Below are positions 47,509-58,689 of a DNA stretch of 64,000 bases, one piece after another. Source of the stretch: Malus domestica (Eukaryota > Streptophyta > Magnoliopsida > Rosales > Rosaceae); contig NC_091667.1 of the NCBI RefSeq assembly GCF_042453785.1, positions 20,263,501 to 20,327,500 of the forward strand, read 5' to 3'. Made by a program: the position numbers and the translations under genes. How positions within the stretch are numbered: position 1 is the first letter of the stretch; each line of letters begins with the position of its first letter. The notes beneath the pieces are model-generated. The model was given only the letters and a program-made list of their open reading frames with translations, did not search any database and was not told where the DNA came from.

Positions 47509-48203
47509 TTTTTTCTCTAAAAAATTATATGAAAGCTTTGGTAGAAAGTTTTGAAAATGTTGAAATGTGGTGTAAGGGGGATGATAAGGGTTAGGTATTT
47601 ATAGAAAAAAAAAATTATGTATTTTTTTAACAATTTTTAATAATTTTTAATTAATTTTTTATAAATTTTAATTTAGTTAATTAATCTGGCCCGTTGGATT
47701 TGAAAAAGATTCAAATCGAACAGGCTATGCCTACGTCACTAGCCGTTGGATGTCAAATTCAAAATTTTTTTACCGTTGGAAATCCAACAGTTCAGAAAAC
47801 TAGCCGTTGGAAATCCAACAACCTAGGATGGGCCATATAGTCTCCCCATCTGTTCTCTGAGTGCGCCTGTGCATGCGGGCCCCACCTCTGATTTCTTATC
47901 AGCGATGCACGCCTAGTCGCGCGTGCTTCTCATGTGCCTGGTGCAAAACAAATTTCAAATGCCCTCAAACGCCACGCTGGTGTCAAATGGGCCGTCCTAT
48001 GGGTCTATTGATTATGGGCTGGCCTATGGCTTGGCTTGGGCTGGGTGCTAGCCTATTAGGCTGGGGTGGAGCAAAAAAAGGGGAGGTCGGTTCATTTTTC
48101 AAGTTGGGTGCCAACCTAATAGCATGGGGTGGAACTATTCTAAGGGCACACCATTGTTTTGAGGAACACCAATGCTCCAAACAACCTTTGAGCTGTCGAC
48201 ATG

Positions 48204-48375
48204 TTTTTTTTTGATAAACGATATAATCTACATTGAGGGGGGGGGGGTGGGGGTGAGTTATGCCTCACACTAGGTTAGCCATAATAATGCGGTTCAAATT
48301 CATCTTTGGCGAGAATCGAGTCTAAGACCTCTTACTTACAAGTGAAGAGGAATACTACTAGACCGTAATGTTAAC
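48204..48375 (-). mobile_element. tRNA-derived SINE, reverse relative of the 11576 copy
   Basis: On the minus strand GGTCTTAGACTCGATTCTCG (B box) follows an A-box-like TAGTATTCCTCTTCACTTGT, then GAATTTGAACCGCATTATTA and a G/T-rich tail containing a run of ten Cs and a poly(T)-complement end. The order of motifs matches the element at 11576-11720. Confidence 0.6.
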
Positions 48376-49803
48376 ACAAGATGATTAATAGTCATGGCCA
48401 TGTCACATTCCTCAATCGAGTCACATTCATCCACCCCCATGACCACCACACTGCAACTGTTACCGCTAATTGTGATGTTGGGAAGGGTCCTCCAGTGTTG
48501 TACCGTCGTCATCCAGTGCACAATGCCACAAAAGGGATGTTATCATTGTGTATTTTCTGTCATTCTGAAGGACCGCTCACATCGCCGCCTACCTTAAAGA
48601 TGTCAAAAGAGAGGTAGAGGCTTGTTGTGTACGGACAAATTTAACATTGGTTTTTTTTTTTTTTTTTTGGTGGGAGTCTACCTTGTTAGAATTAAGTTTT
48701 CATTTGGAGATTAGGGTTTAATTCATTAATATTCTTAATTATATTTGTTTGTTTGTCCATTCGTTTATTTTTAACTTAGTATCAGGGCATGTTTTATTTT
48801 TTGAGATTTAATCGGCTTATATTTGAAATTCGTACGCTTTGCCTGTGGTTGTTTTTGTCTAGTTTAGATTTGTCAATTAATTTAGTTGTCATTAGTTTTT
48901 AATATTTTAAAAAAAGTTTCTAAAATTGAAGCTACAACCAAGCCACGCTAACGCTGCACCAAACCAAGCCATCGTCTGCTATTTGCCGAGATTTAACTAA
49001 AGCCCTAAACCTCCGGCGCGTCCCGCCACGCTTGACAACCTGCAATAGTACCAAATCGTTGCTCACCACTGCTCGAAGCTTGGTGCACCATAACTACGAC
49101 TGAGAACCATAAACTCAGGCTTGAAGAACCGCGCTGCGCCTTAGCCTGCAACACCTTGCCTAAATCAGCCTAGAAATCCGACAAATCCGCTTGCTGCTAC
49201 CCGCTCATAGATCAATGATCTTGTTTAACAGTTACTCTCGCCCACAACAGACTTGTTGCGCAACACCACCATTACGCACCAAACCACCAGCTTCCATAGC
49301 CGATTTGTCCAACGTCACCCACATGTGTTGGTGATCGGTTTGGAACTTTCTTGTGAATGTCATTTGAGTATTTGGACTTGTGTCCACTCGAGTGATAGTG
49401 TTTGCTTCTATATGTTCGTTGCTGTAGTTGAGATATAGAAATCTCGTTTGTTTGGCCTACATGTAGAATTTTTCAAGTCGATGGGCCGATGGTCCATTCC
49501 AATAACACCGATAAAGTCCTCACTTTAGCACTTGCCCAATCTTTAGATGTGGGGTTTTATCACAAAAGGTCTTGGTGTTAGTTAGAGTGGGGTAATTCTA
49601 TATAAATGGGTTCTCTTCTTCCCTCATGGCCGATGTGAGAAATTGGAGGTTCCAACAATTAGGATTTGTCTACTGAATAAAATCTGCAATAGAGTATGTC
49701 CGCCTAACAAAATTTGCCTGCCTGTTTGAATCTTTCTGCCAACCGTCATCTGAATCTGTATCCATCTGTCATGTGTTTGAATATGAAATCTACCTGCCTA
49801 TTC
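48376..49803. repeat. Fossil small LTR element (copia/TRIM-like), left part
   Basis: At about 48685 an LTR-like block begins TGTTAGAATTAAGTTTTCAT; AGTATCAGGGCA at 48778-48789 resembles the initiator-Met primer site seen just inside 5' LTRs. A diverged relative of this LTR-like block, with GAGATTAGGGTTTA, lies at about 51680-51770. Together with two later DNA-transposon insertions this suggests one old element spanning about 48685-51784. No pol coding is visible. Short ORFs at 48381-49438 are not supported. Confidence 0.4.
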
Positions 49804-49811
49804 ACGTAGCG

Positions 49812-50898
49812 TAGACCTGACATTCATATCATGTTTCTTGTGTTCATGTCATTTTCGTGTCATACCTGATAGCTTAACGAGTTGTGTCGTGTAATATCCA
49901 TTAAAGTAAACAGGTAATATGACACGACCCGAAATCAACCCGTTAATATTATCAGGTAATATGACCCGACCCGTTACCCGTTAAGAAAAATATATTTTAA
50001 ATCAATAAAAATGAAAATGAAAAACATAATTTGACCCAAAAAATGTAAAATATAATACTAAATTAGTATATACATACTAAATTTCAAAGTTGACCCCTTC
50101 ATGAAAGTTGTAAAGCTTTTCATTACGAGTGATTACATTTTTCACACTTCTACAATAATTATTATTAATTTTGCACTCAAATAAAAAACATTGTTCATGA
50201 GATTTGGAGGGTTTTAAAAATCTAAACGACCATGTAACCATCATCTAAGCGTTGATGATGCAATTATGAATGTTTATTATGCTTTCATATATTTCAGACT
50301 TATAAATTAATGATAATGAATTCTGTTTATTTTGAACTCCCTTTAAAATACTATTCATGAGAATTTGTGTGGCTTTAAAAATTCAAACGATTATATACCC
50401 ATCCTCATAGGGTAGAGGATGCGACTACGAGCGTTTGCATATTTTTTTCATATTTTTTGCACATGTAAATTAATTATTATAACTATTTTTAATGTGTTTG
50501 GTATTTTTAAATTACTTGATATTTTTATTTTTAATGTGTTTTATGATTTTTAATCTCAATTTTTGCCTATAATATACTATAAAAATAATTAATTAAATAA
50601 AACTTAAACAGAATAATAATTAATAAACAATATATACATATTCATTATATCTATTGTATTTTATAATAAGTTTTTTTTAGTAGTTTAAAAAATTAAAATC
50701 ATAACTTTTTTCTTATCTTGTCAAAATAGGTTACCCACGTGTCATTCTCGTGTAAACCTATTAAGGACCCGTTATTAGCGGGTTATTATCGTGTGATCCG
50801 ATAATGACCCGATTAGTTATCGTGTTGACCCGAAACCTCTTATTTTCGTGTCATTTACGTGTCATGTTAACGAGTTGTGTAAAAAATTGCCAGATCTA
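49812..50898. mobile_element. hAT-like non-autonomous element, 1.09 kb, with perfect 8-bp duplication
   Basis: Ends are TAGACCTGACATT and, reverse-complemented, TAGATCTGGCAATT. The 8-bp repeat ACGTAGCG flanks it (49804-49811 and 50899-50906). Both subterminal regions contain GACCCG/CGGGTC and CGTGTCAT-type words in inverted arrangement, with an AT-rich centre and no transposase. Confidence 0.85.
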
Positions 50899-51041
50899 AC
50901 GTAGCGGAGCCTGCCTGTCTATCTGTCCACGTAGCAGAGCCTGCATGTTCGTCTGACAATCAGAGCCTACACCCACATCTACTTGTTGGCAAACTCATGT
51001 TGGTTACCGACATGAGTTTGATGAGTGGAGTTGGAAAATAA

Positions 51042-51672
51042 GGTCATCTCCAATCAGGCTGGCCATAGGGCCATAGGCTTAATGATAGCTCTTTTTGACA
51101 CAAAACCTTGAGATCCACTGGGCAAAATGTAGCCATATGACCAACAGACTAGTCATCCTTAGCTAGCTAGTCAGTCAATTCAGTTGGGCCCATCTGGGTT
51201 TTTTATTCTCTTAGATGAAATTTAAAAAAAATTATTTAAATTCTAATTTTGTTTTTCCTATAAATACCTAAGACTCTACACCATTTCTCACATTCTTTTC
51301 ACCCTCTCATATTATCTTATCTCATTTTATTTCAATTATTCACATTCTATTCACCTCAGACACTATTTTCATACACACATCTCTCTTACCTCTTCCAATA
51401 ATATTTCCTTTAATTTTTTCAATAATTTTCAAATGGCCACATCTTCAAGTAGCGCTCAAAATATATTTGGAATCCTTATTTTAGTATGGTAGTTCAATTC
51501 AATTAACCAAACAAACCAAAAATAATAAATTATTAAAGGGGTTAAAAAATTAGCCCTCTTCAGTTGGAGATGGTATATAAATATGGAGTGACACTGTTCA
51601 CTAAAAAATAATTTTTTGCAGGACTATAATCTGACAAGGGCTAAACATAGCCCCTTTCGGTTGAATATGACC
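51042..51672. mobile_element. Harbinger-type non-autonomous element, 631 bp, with TAA duplication
   Basis: Ends are GGTCATCTCCAATC and, reverse-complemented, GGTCATATTCAACC; TAA is duplicated (51039-51041 and 51673-51675). Inside is a leader-like CT-rich stretch and an ATG at about 51434 (ATGGCCACATCTTCAAGTAG) whose frame soon ends, a likely remnant of a transposase start in this deletion derivative. Confidence 0.75.
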
Positions 51673-51675
51673 TAA

Positions 51676-51784
51676 TAAATTTTGGATTTGAGCCCAACCT
51701 AGTAGAGTTGGGTTTTCGCTTAGAGATTAGGGTTTAGTTTATTATAAATAGGATGCTTGTTATTCACTTGTGAACAAATAAGTC
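51676..51784. repeat. LTR-like relic, right end of the small fossil LTR element
   Basis: This block contains GGGTTTTCGCTTAGAGATTA and GGGTTTAGTTTATTATAAAT, which align with the block at about 48690-48750. It is bounded on the right by the start of the Tat-type element. Its age looks greater than that of the inserted DNA elements. Confidence 0.4.
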
Positions 51785-53400
51785 TGTTGATGCACAAAAT
51801 CAGTGAGGACTTTGGTACAACAGAAAGTGTTAAGTTTGTGACCTTCACTAGATTGCTCCGGTCACTAGTGTGGATAAGTATGTAAATGGATAGAGACAGG
51901 GAAGAAAACACAAGATGTACGTGGTTCATCCAGATTGGCTACGTCCACGGATTAGAGGAGTTCTCATTAATTGTTAAGGGTTTACACAAGTACATAGGTT
52001 CAAGCTCTCCTTTAGTGAGTACTAGTGAATGATTTAGTACAAATGACATTAGGAAATATTGTGAGAGAATGATCTCTATTTATAGAAGAGAGTTTCTAGT
52101 TTCATTCTGATATTGACACGTGTTGTGTTGTGATTGGATTCTGATGTTGATACGTGTCGCGTTATGATTGGCTTCTGATGTCGACACATGTCGCGTTGTG
52201 ATTGGCCTCCTGGTTGGAGGGAAACTCTTCTGGGTCCTTGACAGTATAACGTTGACCGGTGCTCAGTAGTTTCGGGATTTGTCAAGTATGGTAGAAACAG
52301 TGCTCCCCTAAGTTCCCGAGTGAGGGAAGCTCCTCGGTTGAGGACTTGCAAGATCCAAGCCATTGAGTAATCACGAAACTTCTAAGTACCGAAGTATGGT
52401 ATCATTTTCATTTGCCTTATCTGTCTCATATGTAGATGTGGCATCTTCTCTGGAAGTACTTTTCCTCCATCCAGGGGTGGTATCTTTAACCGATGAAGAT
52501 GCACAAGGTAATGTATCAATTTCACTTGAAGCTTACTTGTAGTTTCGGGCTTGGTCAAGTGCGATACAAACTCTATAGTAGGAGTCCCCCAAGTCGCCGA
52601 GCTAGGAGATTTGCCGAAGGAGGTAACAGACAAGGTAAGCAATCAGACTTCCAAGCAAGTAACCTGGATTAGAGGTTCGACTTCGGCTTCCGGTTGATTG
52701 TTCGCATTCTCCTTGTGTCGTAAACAGCAACAAGGATAAGCAGAAGCAAATGGAGAAGAGATGGTATGATATACTTTTGCTTTTGAAGAAGTAACTTTCC
52801 ACAGGCTTATTCTTAAACTGGGTTGGAGGGTTTTCTGGTTTCCTCCAGAGTATAAGGCTGACTCAAGAATTTGAGGGTCAAAACAAGTCCATCAAATCTA
52901 GAGTACGTTTGACCCTGATGATATTTTATACTTTTGCTGTTGACAAAGTAGTGGATGTATCGACACGTGTACTGTTACGCTTGTCTCCACATGCTTCCTT
53001 GTATCCTTCTCACTTGCCCTATCTGTTCTTCAGGCAGATGTGGTATCTTTTCTGGAAGCATAAGATGTTGAAGATGAGTACTCAAGAGCAATGCCAGGTA
53101 AGTAATCAGACAAAGGGTTCCAGGCAGTCTGTTCCTGACTAGAAGCTTGATTCCAAGTGTTGATTGATTGCTCTCTTTCTCCTTGTCTTACAGGTAAAAA
53201 CAAGGCCAAAGGAAAAGACAGGGAAAAAGCATGATATGTGATACTCTTGCTTTTAACCCTGATGATATGAGATACTCTTGCTCTGGTGTGGCTTGTTTGC
53301 AGAGGTATTATCGGGAGGAAAAGAAGCTGAGTATTTCGAGAAACTCTGCTGAGAGTGCCCTCTCGGATGTGAATAAAAGTTGAGCATTTTTTTTTATTTA
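51785..53400 (-). repeat. LTR/3' region of the Tat-type fossil, with duplicated 'stress-word' blocks
   Basis: Here the plus strand contains GACACGTGT(T/C)GTG(T)TGTGATTG repeated three times near 52112-52205, each after TTCTGAT. A block with AGTGCTCCCCTAAGTTCCCG (about 52298) recurs in diverged form at about 55488 and a related AGTCCCCCAAGTCGCCGAG phrase lies at 52583. A TTTCCTCCAGAG / TGATACTCTTGCTTTT pair recurs at about 52770-53290. The outer border, near 51785, abuts the LTR-like relic. Confidence 0.6.
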
Positions 53401-53627
53401 CAGGTCTGCCTGGCTGTGGAGGATGGAGGTTGACATATATAGGAGTCTCTCTAACAACAAGTAGTAGTGCTATTCTTTTACCTTTCTTGGTTATAGCAAT
53501 GTAGTTGGAGCTGCAAGCTTCACGTGTTTTAACTTTGTCAGAGCACTTTGAAAAAATGGTCTGTGGTCTCTGGAAAACTGATGTTGCGTGTGAAGATTGC
53601 AGACAAGCTTTATCTAAGGAAATCTGG

Positions 53628-54200
53628 CTCTCGAAGTTCGGAGAGCGGTTCTTCTTCGATTTTCGAACAAGCAATCATGTCGGGGATCTGGCTCTCGAGA
53701 TTCAGAGAACGGTGCCTCTTCGATTATTGAGAAAGCAATCCTGTTAGGAGTCTGCCTTTTGAGATTCGGAGAGTAGTGTCTTTTCGATTTTTGAGAAAGT
53801 AATCCTGTTGGGAGTTTGGCTCTCGAGATTCGGAGGGTGGTGCCTTTTTGATTTTTGAGCACGTAATCCTGTTGGGAGTCTGGCTCTCGAGATTCAGAGA
53901 GCGGTGCCTCTTCAATTTTTGAGAAAGCAATCCTGTTAAGAGTCTGACTCTTGAGATTCGGAGAGTAATGTCTCTTCGATTTTTTAGAAAGTAATCTTGT
54001 TGGGAGTCTGGTTCTCGAGATTCAGAGAGCGGTGCCTCTTCCATTTTTGAGAAAGCAATCCTGTTCGGAGTTTGACTTTTGAGATTCGAAGAGCAGTGTC
54101 TCTTCAATTTTTGAGAAAGTAATCCTATTGGGAGTCTGGCTTTCGAGATTCGGAGAGCTGTGCCTTTTTGATTTTTGAGCAAGCAATCTTGTTGGGAGTG
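53628..54200 (-). repeat. Tandem array A: nine units of about 63 bp
   Basis: The plus strand repeats GAGATTC(A/G)GAGAGCGGTG then TCTTC(G/A)ATTTTTGAGAAAG and CAATCCTGTTGGGAGTCTGG about every 63-65 bp, starting near 53628, 53688, 53754, 53818, 53880, 53945, 54008, 54073 and 54138. Units fall into two sets, one with CTCGAGATTC and GGTGCCT, one with CTTGAGATTC or TTTTGAGATTC and GTGTCT, roughly alternating from the third. The ORFs in all frames are repeat translations. Confidence 0.85.
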
Positions 54201-54606
54201 TTTTCTTGAATGTGAGTAAAGGTTGGGCATTTTTGCCAGTCTGCCTTGCCACGGAGCACGGAGGTTGACACACATTGGGATTTTCTAGTTATTAAGCAGT
54301 GGTGCTGTTCCTTTACCCTTGTGGGTAATAGTAGGGTGGCTGGACCTTCAAAATTTATGTGTCTAAACTTTGTCAGAGATCTTTGGCAAAGTTATCTGTG
54401 GTACCCGAGGAGCTGATGTTGCGTGTGGAAAGTGGTGCCTCTTCGGAATCCGGAGAATGATGATTCTTCGATTTTTGAACCAACTATTGCCTTTTCTTTT
54501 ATAAGGGCACCAATTGTGTAAAGAAGTACATTCAAAGAGTTATTGCTTGTAGGAATTTTGTCCTTACTTCAGAGATTTATTGCACCTCATTTCTCTTTCA
54601 TCATTT

Positions 54607-55287
54607 ATGAGAATGTTTGGCCCATCCGACCGTCCTTTTGACTTGAACTTTGGTGAAGAGGCAGCCATGCCTTCTCAAGACAACATATGACGCCCATCCT
54701 TCTTATCCCCTGCTGGTTATTTTACCGTTAGGGACTCTGTGATGAAGAATGATATGACCGCTGTACTGGTGGCCAGGAACCTTCTCACTCCTAAAGATAA
54801 CAGACTACTTTCTAAACGGTCTGATGAGTTTGCTGTTAAGGATTCTCTGGCTCTCAGTTTTCAGTGTGTAGGTTCTGTGTCTAATATGGCCTAACGCCTA
54901 TTTGCTCGAACCCACCAAGTTGAATCATTGGCGATTGAAATGATAAGTCTCAAACAGAAGATCAGAGGGCTCAAGCATGAGAATAAACAGTTGCATTGGC
55001 TCGCACATGACTATGCCACAAACATGAAGATGAAGCTTAACCAGCTGCAGGAATCTGATGGTCAGATTTTACTTGATCATCAGAGGTTTGTGGGTTTGTT
55101 CCAAAGGCATTTATTGCCTTCGTCTTCTGGGGCTGTACCGCGTAATGAAGCTCCAAATGATTAACCTTCGGTACCTCATCCTTCTGGGGTTCTGCCTAGT
55201 GCTGAGGCTCCGAATGATCACCCTCCGGTGCCTACTCTTTATGGGGCTCTGCCGACTGCTGAGACTTCTCATGAGCAATCTTTGTGA
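54607..55287 (+). pseudogene. Antisense ORF of the Tat-type fossil, coiled-coil protein remnant
   Basis: Opposite in strand to pol and downstream of it, this region encodes text beginning MRMFGPSDRPFDLNFGEEAA, then YFTVRDSVMKNDMTAVLVAR and NLLTPKDNRLLSKRSDEF. A heptad-rich stretch follows (MISLKQKIRGLKHENKQLHW and MKMKLNQLQESDGQILLDHQ), then a repeated tail of Pro/Ser-rich SGAVPRNEAPND-like units. Coiled coil plus tail suggests a structural or binding protein of unknown function. I recall many Rosaceae database proteins of this type. As a fossil part it carries a few breaks and has no claim to activity. Confidence 0.65.
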
Positions 55288-55785
55288 AGGCTCCCTCTTG
55301 TTTGTTTATTTTGATTCATGTATATGTACATATTTGTAACTTATCGGAAATATTAATAAACAAGCTTTGCTTCATTTCAACGTATTGTGTTAAATACACC
55401 AAGGCCTTCTTCACTAAGTTCTTTGAATTTTTTCTTTTGTTGAAGCTTGTATGTTGAAGCTTTGAAAGTGAAGCATGTATGTTGAGGTAGTGCTCCCTTA
55501 ATTTCCCGAGTGAGGAAAACTTCTCTGTTGGAGACTTGAAAAATCCAAGTCACTGAGTGGTCGTGAGACTTCTGAGTATTAAGGTGCAGTAGCATATGGT
55601 AGGAGTCCCTCAAGTCTCCGGTCGAGGGAGTTGACTAATGAGGCATTTCCTTTCTAAGTGGTAACCCAAAACTCGTTCTTCATATATATTTGTTATGAAA
55701 GTTGTTAGGCCCAAAGAAGATGAGGCCTAGGCAATTTTGTTTTTTTTTTTTGAATTTTTGAATTTTGAATTTTTGATTTTCTAAA

Positions 55786-55787
<2 letters not shown>

Positions 55788-55850
<63 letters not shown>
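55788..55850. repeat. (TA)n microsatellite, about 62 bp
   Basis: An uninterrupted TA run occupies 55788-55849. It lies inside the non-coding 3' region of the Tat-type fossil. The ORF showing a long Tyr-Ile repeat is its translation. Confidence 0.95.
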
Positions 55851-55852
<2 letters not shown>

Positions 55853-56790
55853 AAGCTTTGTAGGTGAAGCTTTGATGTTGAAGCTTTGTTGGGTACCATG
55901 AATTGATTTTGCTTCACAGTATCTTGATCAAGATAGTGTGAAGCTTTTGTAGGTGAAGATTTTGTGTTGAAGCTTTGTAGATGAAGCTTTTGTGGGTGAA
56001 ACTTTTGTGGTGGGGGAAGCTTTTATGGGTGAAGCTTTTGTTGGTGAAGCTTTTATGGGTGAAGCTTTTGTGGTGGGTGAAGCTTTTGTGGGGGAAACTT
56101 ATGTTGGTGAAGCTTTGTTGGGCACCATAAATTGATTTTGCTTCACACTATCTTGATCAAGATAGTGTGAAGCTTTTGTAGATGAAGCTTTTGTGTTGAA
56201 GCTTTGTAGGTGAAGCTTTTGTGGGTGAAGTTTTTGTAGGTGAAGCTTTTGTGGGTCAAGCTTTTGTAGGTGAAGCTTTTGTGGGTCAAGCTTTTGTGGG
56301 TGAAGCTTTTGTGAGTCAAGCTTTTGTGGGTCAAGCTTTTGTAGGGTACCATGAATTGATTTTGCTTCACACTATCTTGATCAAGATAGTGTGAAGCTTT
56401 TGAGAATTTGGAGTTGTCCTCCATTGATGAAGCTTTTGTTGGTGAAGCTTTGGAGTTGAAGCTTTTTTTGGGTACCATGAATTGATTTTGCTTCACACTA
56501 TCTTGATCAAGATAGTGTGAAGCTTTTGAGAATTTGTAGTTGTCCTCCATTGATGAAACTTTTGTTGGTGAAGCTTTTGTGGTGAAACTTTTGTAGGTGA
56601 AGCTTTGGAGTTGAAGCTTTGTAAGTGAAGCTTTGGAGTTGAAGCTTTGTAAGTGAAGCTTTGGAGTTGAAGCTTTTGTTGGGTACCATGAATTGATTTT
56701 GCTTCACACTATCTTGATCAAGATAGTGTGAAGCTTTTGAGAATTTGTAGTTGTCCTCCATTGATGAAGCTTTGTTGAATTTCTCAATTT
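55850..56790 (-). repeat. Tandem array B: 15-bp units and recurring 34-bp palindromes
   Basis: The plus strand repeats GTGAAGCTTTTGT(G/A)G(G) in many copies with a 15-bp period (notably 55980-56340). Interspersed is a block GGTACCATGAATTGATTTTG, then a perfect 34-bp palindrome whose half is GCTTCACACTATCTTGA, seen near 56140, 56364, 56490 and 56700 (a first, imperfect copy near 55913). Each palindrome is followed by AGCTTTTGAGAATTTG(T/G)A. Confidence 0.85.
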
Positions 56791-56949
56791 CTTTTTTTTT
56801 TTGTTGGAAACTAGAAATTTGAAAATGTGGGAGAGAGACAACATATACAAATTTTGCTTCCACACTGTTGAGCAAGAGATTGTGATGTAAGCCACACCTT
56901 GTAGTAGTCGAAGGTTTGGATGAACCATAAAAATGGAATTTGCTTCGAA

Positions 56950-57640
56950 CAGTCTTGATCAAGAATGTGTGAAGCTTTTTATGAGTTGTAGTTGTCCTTC
57001 ATTGATGAAGCTTTTGTTGGCACCATAAATTGGTTTTGCTTCACACTGTCTTGATCAAGAGTGCGTGAAGCTTTTGAGAATTGTGGTTGCCCTCAATTGA
57101 TGAAGCTCTTGTTGGCACCATAAATTGGTTTTGCTTCACACTGTCTTGATCAAGAGTGTGTGAAGCTTTTGAGAATTGTGGTTGAACTCCTTTAATGAAG
57201 CTCTTGTTGGCACCATAAATTGGTTTTGCTTTACACTGTCTTGATAAATAATGTGTGAAGCTTTTGAGGATTGTGGTTGAACTCCTTTGATGAAGCTCTT
57301 GTTGGCACCATAAATTAGTTTTACTTCACACTGTCTTGATCAAGAGTGTGTGAAGCTTTTGAGAATTATGGTTATTTTCCATTGATGAAGCTCTTGTTGG
57401 CACCATAAATTGGTTTTGCTTCACACTATCTTGATCAAGAGTGTGTGAAGCTTTTGATAATTGTGGTTGCCCTCCATTGATGAAGCTCTTGTTGGCACCA
57501 TAAATTGGTTTTGCTTCACACTGTCATGATCAAGAGTGTGTGAAGCTTTTGAGAGTTGTGGTTGCCCTTCATTGATGAAGCTCTTGTTGACACCATAAAT
57601 TGGTTTTGCTTCACACTGTCTTGATCAAGAGTGTATGAAG
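56950..57640 (-). repeat. Tandem array C: about seven units of 95 bp with hairpin cores
   Basis: Units start with GTTGGCACCATAAATTGGTT at 57016, 57111, 57205, 57301, 57395, 57491 and 57585 (the last with GTTGACACC), period 94-96 bp. Each contains TTTTGCTTCACACTGTCTTG ATCA AGAGTGTGTGAAGC, an imperfect palindrome related to that of array B, and then GAGAATTGTGGTT(G). Confidence 0.9.
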
Positions 57641-57899
57641 CTTTTGTACGAGTTGTGGTGTTTGCATTGTTACAGAGGGGAAATGTCTAAAGTAGATGCA
57701 AGAGGGTTGAATAGCTTGATCTTCGTATGCCATGCACTGAAGTTTTTGTTGGCTTGCAATAAGACTTTGTTGGTGACTATAACTCTTGTTGGGCATAAGT
57801 GCTCCCCTAGTTGAGTTGTCAAGCTTGAGAGTTTTTGATTATTTATGAATGTTAAGAGTTCACATGTACAAGTTGTACCACTCATCACTTGGTTGGTGG

Positions 57900-58400
57900 T
57901 ACGAAGGTGAGTTCCTTCATCACCTTTCATCACATTTCATCACCTGGTTGGTGGCATGAATGGCAAGTTGCCAAATGATATTAGAGTACGGGTTGTACAT
58001 TTCATCACCTGGTTGGTGGCATGAAGGAGAGTACGGGTTGTACATTTCATCACCTGGTTGATGGCATGAAAATGAGTTCATTCTTCACCTGGTTGGTGGC
58101 ATGAATGGCAAGTTGCCAAATGATATTAGAGTATTGGTTGTACATTTCATCACCTGGTTGGTGGCATGAATGGCAAGTTGCCAAATGATATTAGAGTACG
58201 GGTTGTACATTTCATCACCTGGTTGGTGGCATGAAGGAAAGTACGGGTTGTACATTTCATCACCTGGTTAGTGGCATGAAGGAGAGTACGGGTTGTACAT
58301 TTCATCACCTGGTTGGTGGCATAAAGATGAGTTCCTTCTTCACATTTCATTACCTGGTTGGTGAGAATAAGGGCAATGTGTCTAGGCATATTGTAGCAAG
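57900..58400 (-). repeat. Tandem array D: 'TTTCATCACCTGGTTGGTGG' units
   Basis: The phrase CATTTCATCACCTGGTTGGT, followed by GGCATGAA and either GGAGAGTACGGGTTGTA or TGGCAAGTTGCCAAATGATA, recurs at least eight times, spaced 45 or about 77 bp. The two unit lengths form a compound pattern. ORFs here are repeat translations. Confidence 0.8.
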
Positions 58401-58689
58401 TGTTGAATGACACAAAGTATGTAACCCTTTCAAAGCACAGTTGGCTTATGTATGAATGTGTTGGAATGTATGATTGAACGAATATACAGTGCAGCTGTTT
58501 GTTTATTTGTATAGTCTTGTTGACATATACTTAGACTTTGTTTCATGTTGGAAGCATTCATGTTGAAACTTTGAACCCGAGTGTTTCATTGCTAGGAATG
58601 TAAGAGGATTAGGACTGAGTTGTCTAAATCACCTCTTTATTGAATTCATGCCAAATAGTCTTCGTTACATAGGATGTCGAACGGCTGAA

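Larger units (their letters stand above)
45378..48178 (+). mobile_element. Decayed PIF/Harbinger DNA transposon, about 2.8 kb
   Basis: The two ends have subterminal similarity in inverted orientation: the left contains GCATCTCCATCCCTAAAA and GGCACCCAGCCCA; the reverse complement of the right contains GCATTGGTGTTCCTCAAAA and GGCACCCAACTTG. The interior has a transposase remnant (+) and a convergent Myb-like ORF1 (-), the standard PIF/Harbinger layout. Exact termini and the TTA/TAA duplication could not be fixed, so bounds are approximate. Confidence 0.6.

Noticed and set aside
47861-48214. 117-residue plus ORF with Gly-rich repeats
   Set aside because: Lies in the subterminal repeat of the Harbinger element; no domain and no conserved start.
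55705-55917. ORF with a Tyr-Ile repeat
   Set aside because: Translation of a (TA)n microsatellite.
56950-57640. CRISPR-like appearance of regularly spaced palindromic repeats
   Set aside because: The units are contiguous 95-bp tandem repeats in a plant retroelement fossil, without unique spacers or cas genes.
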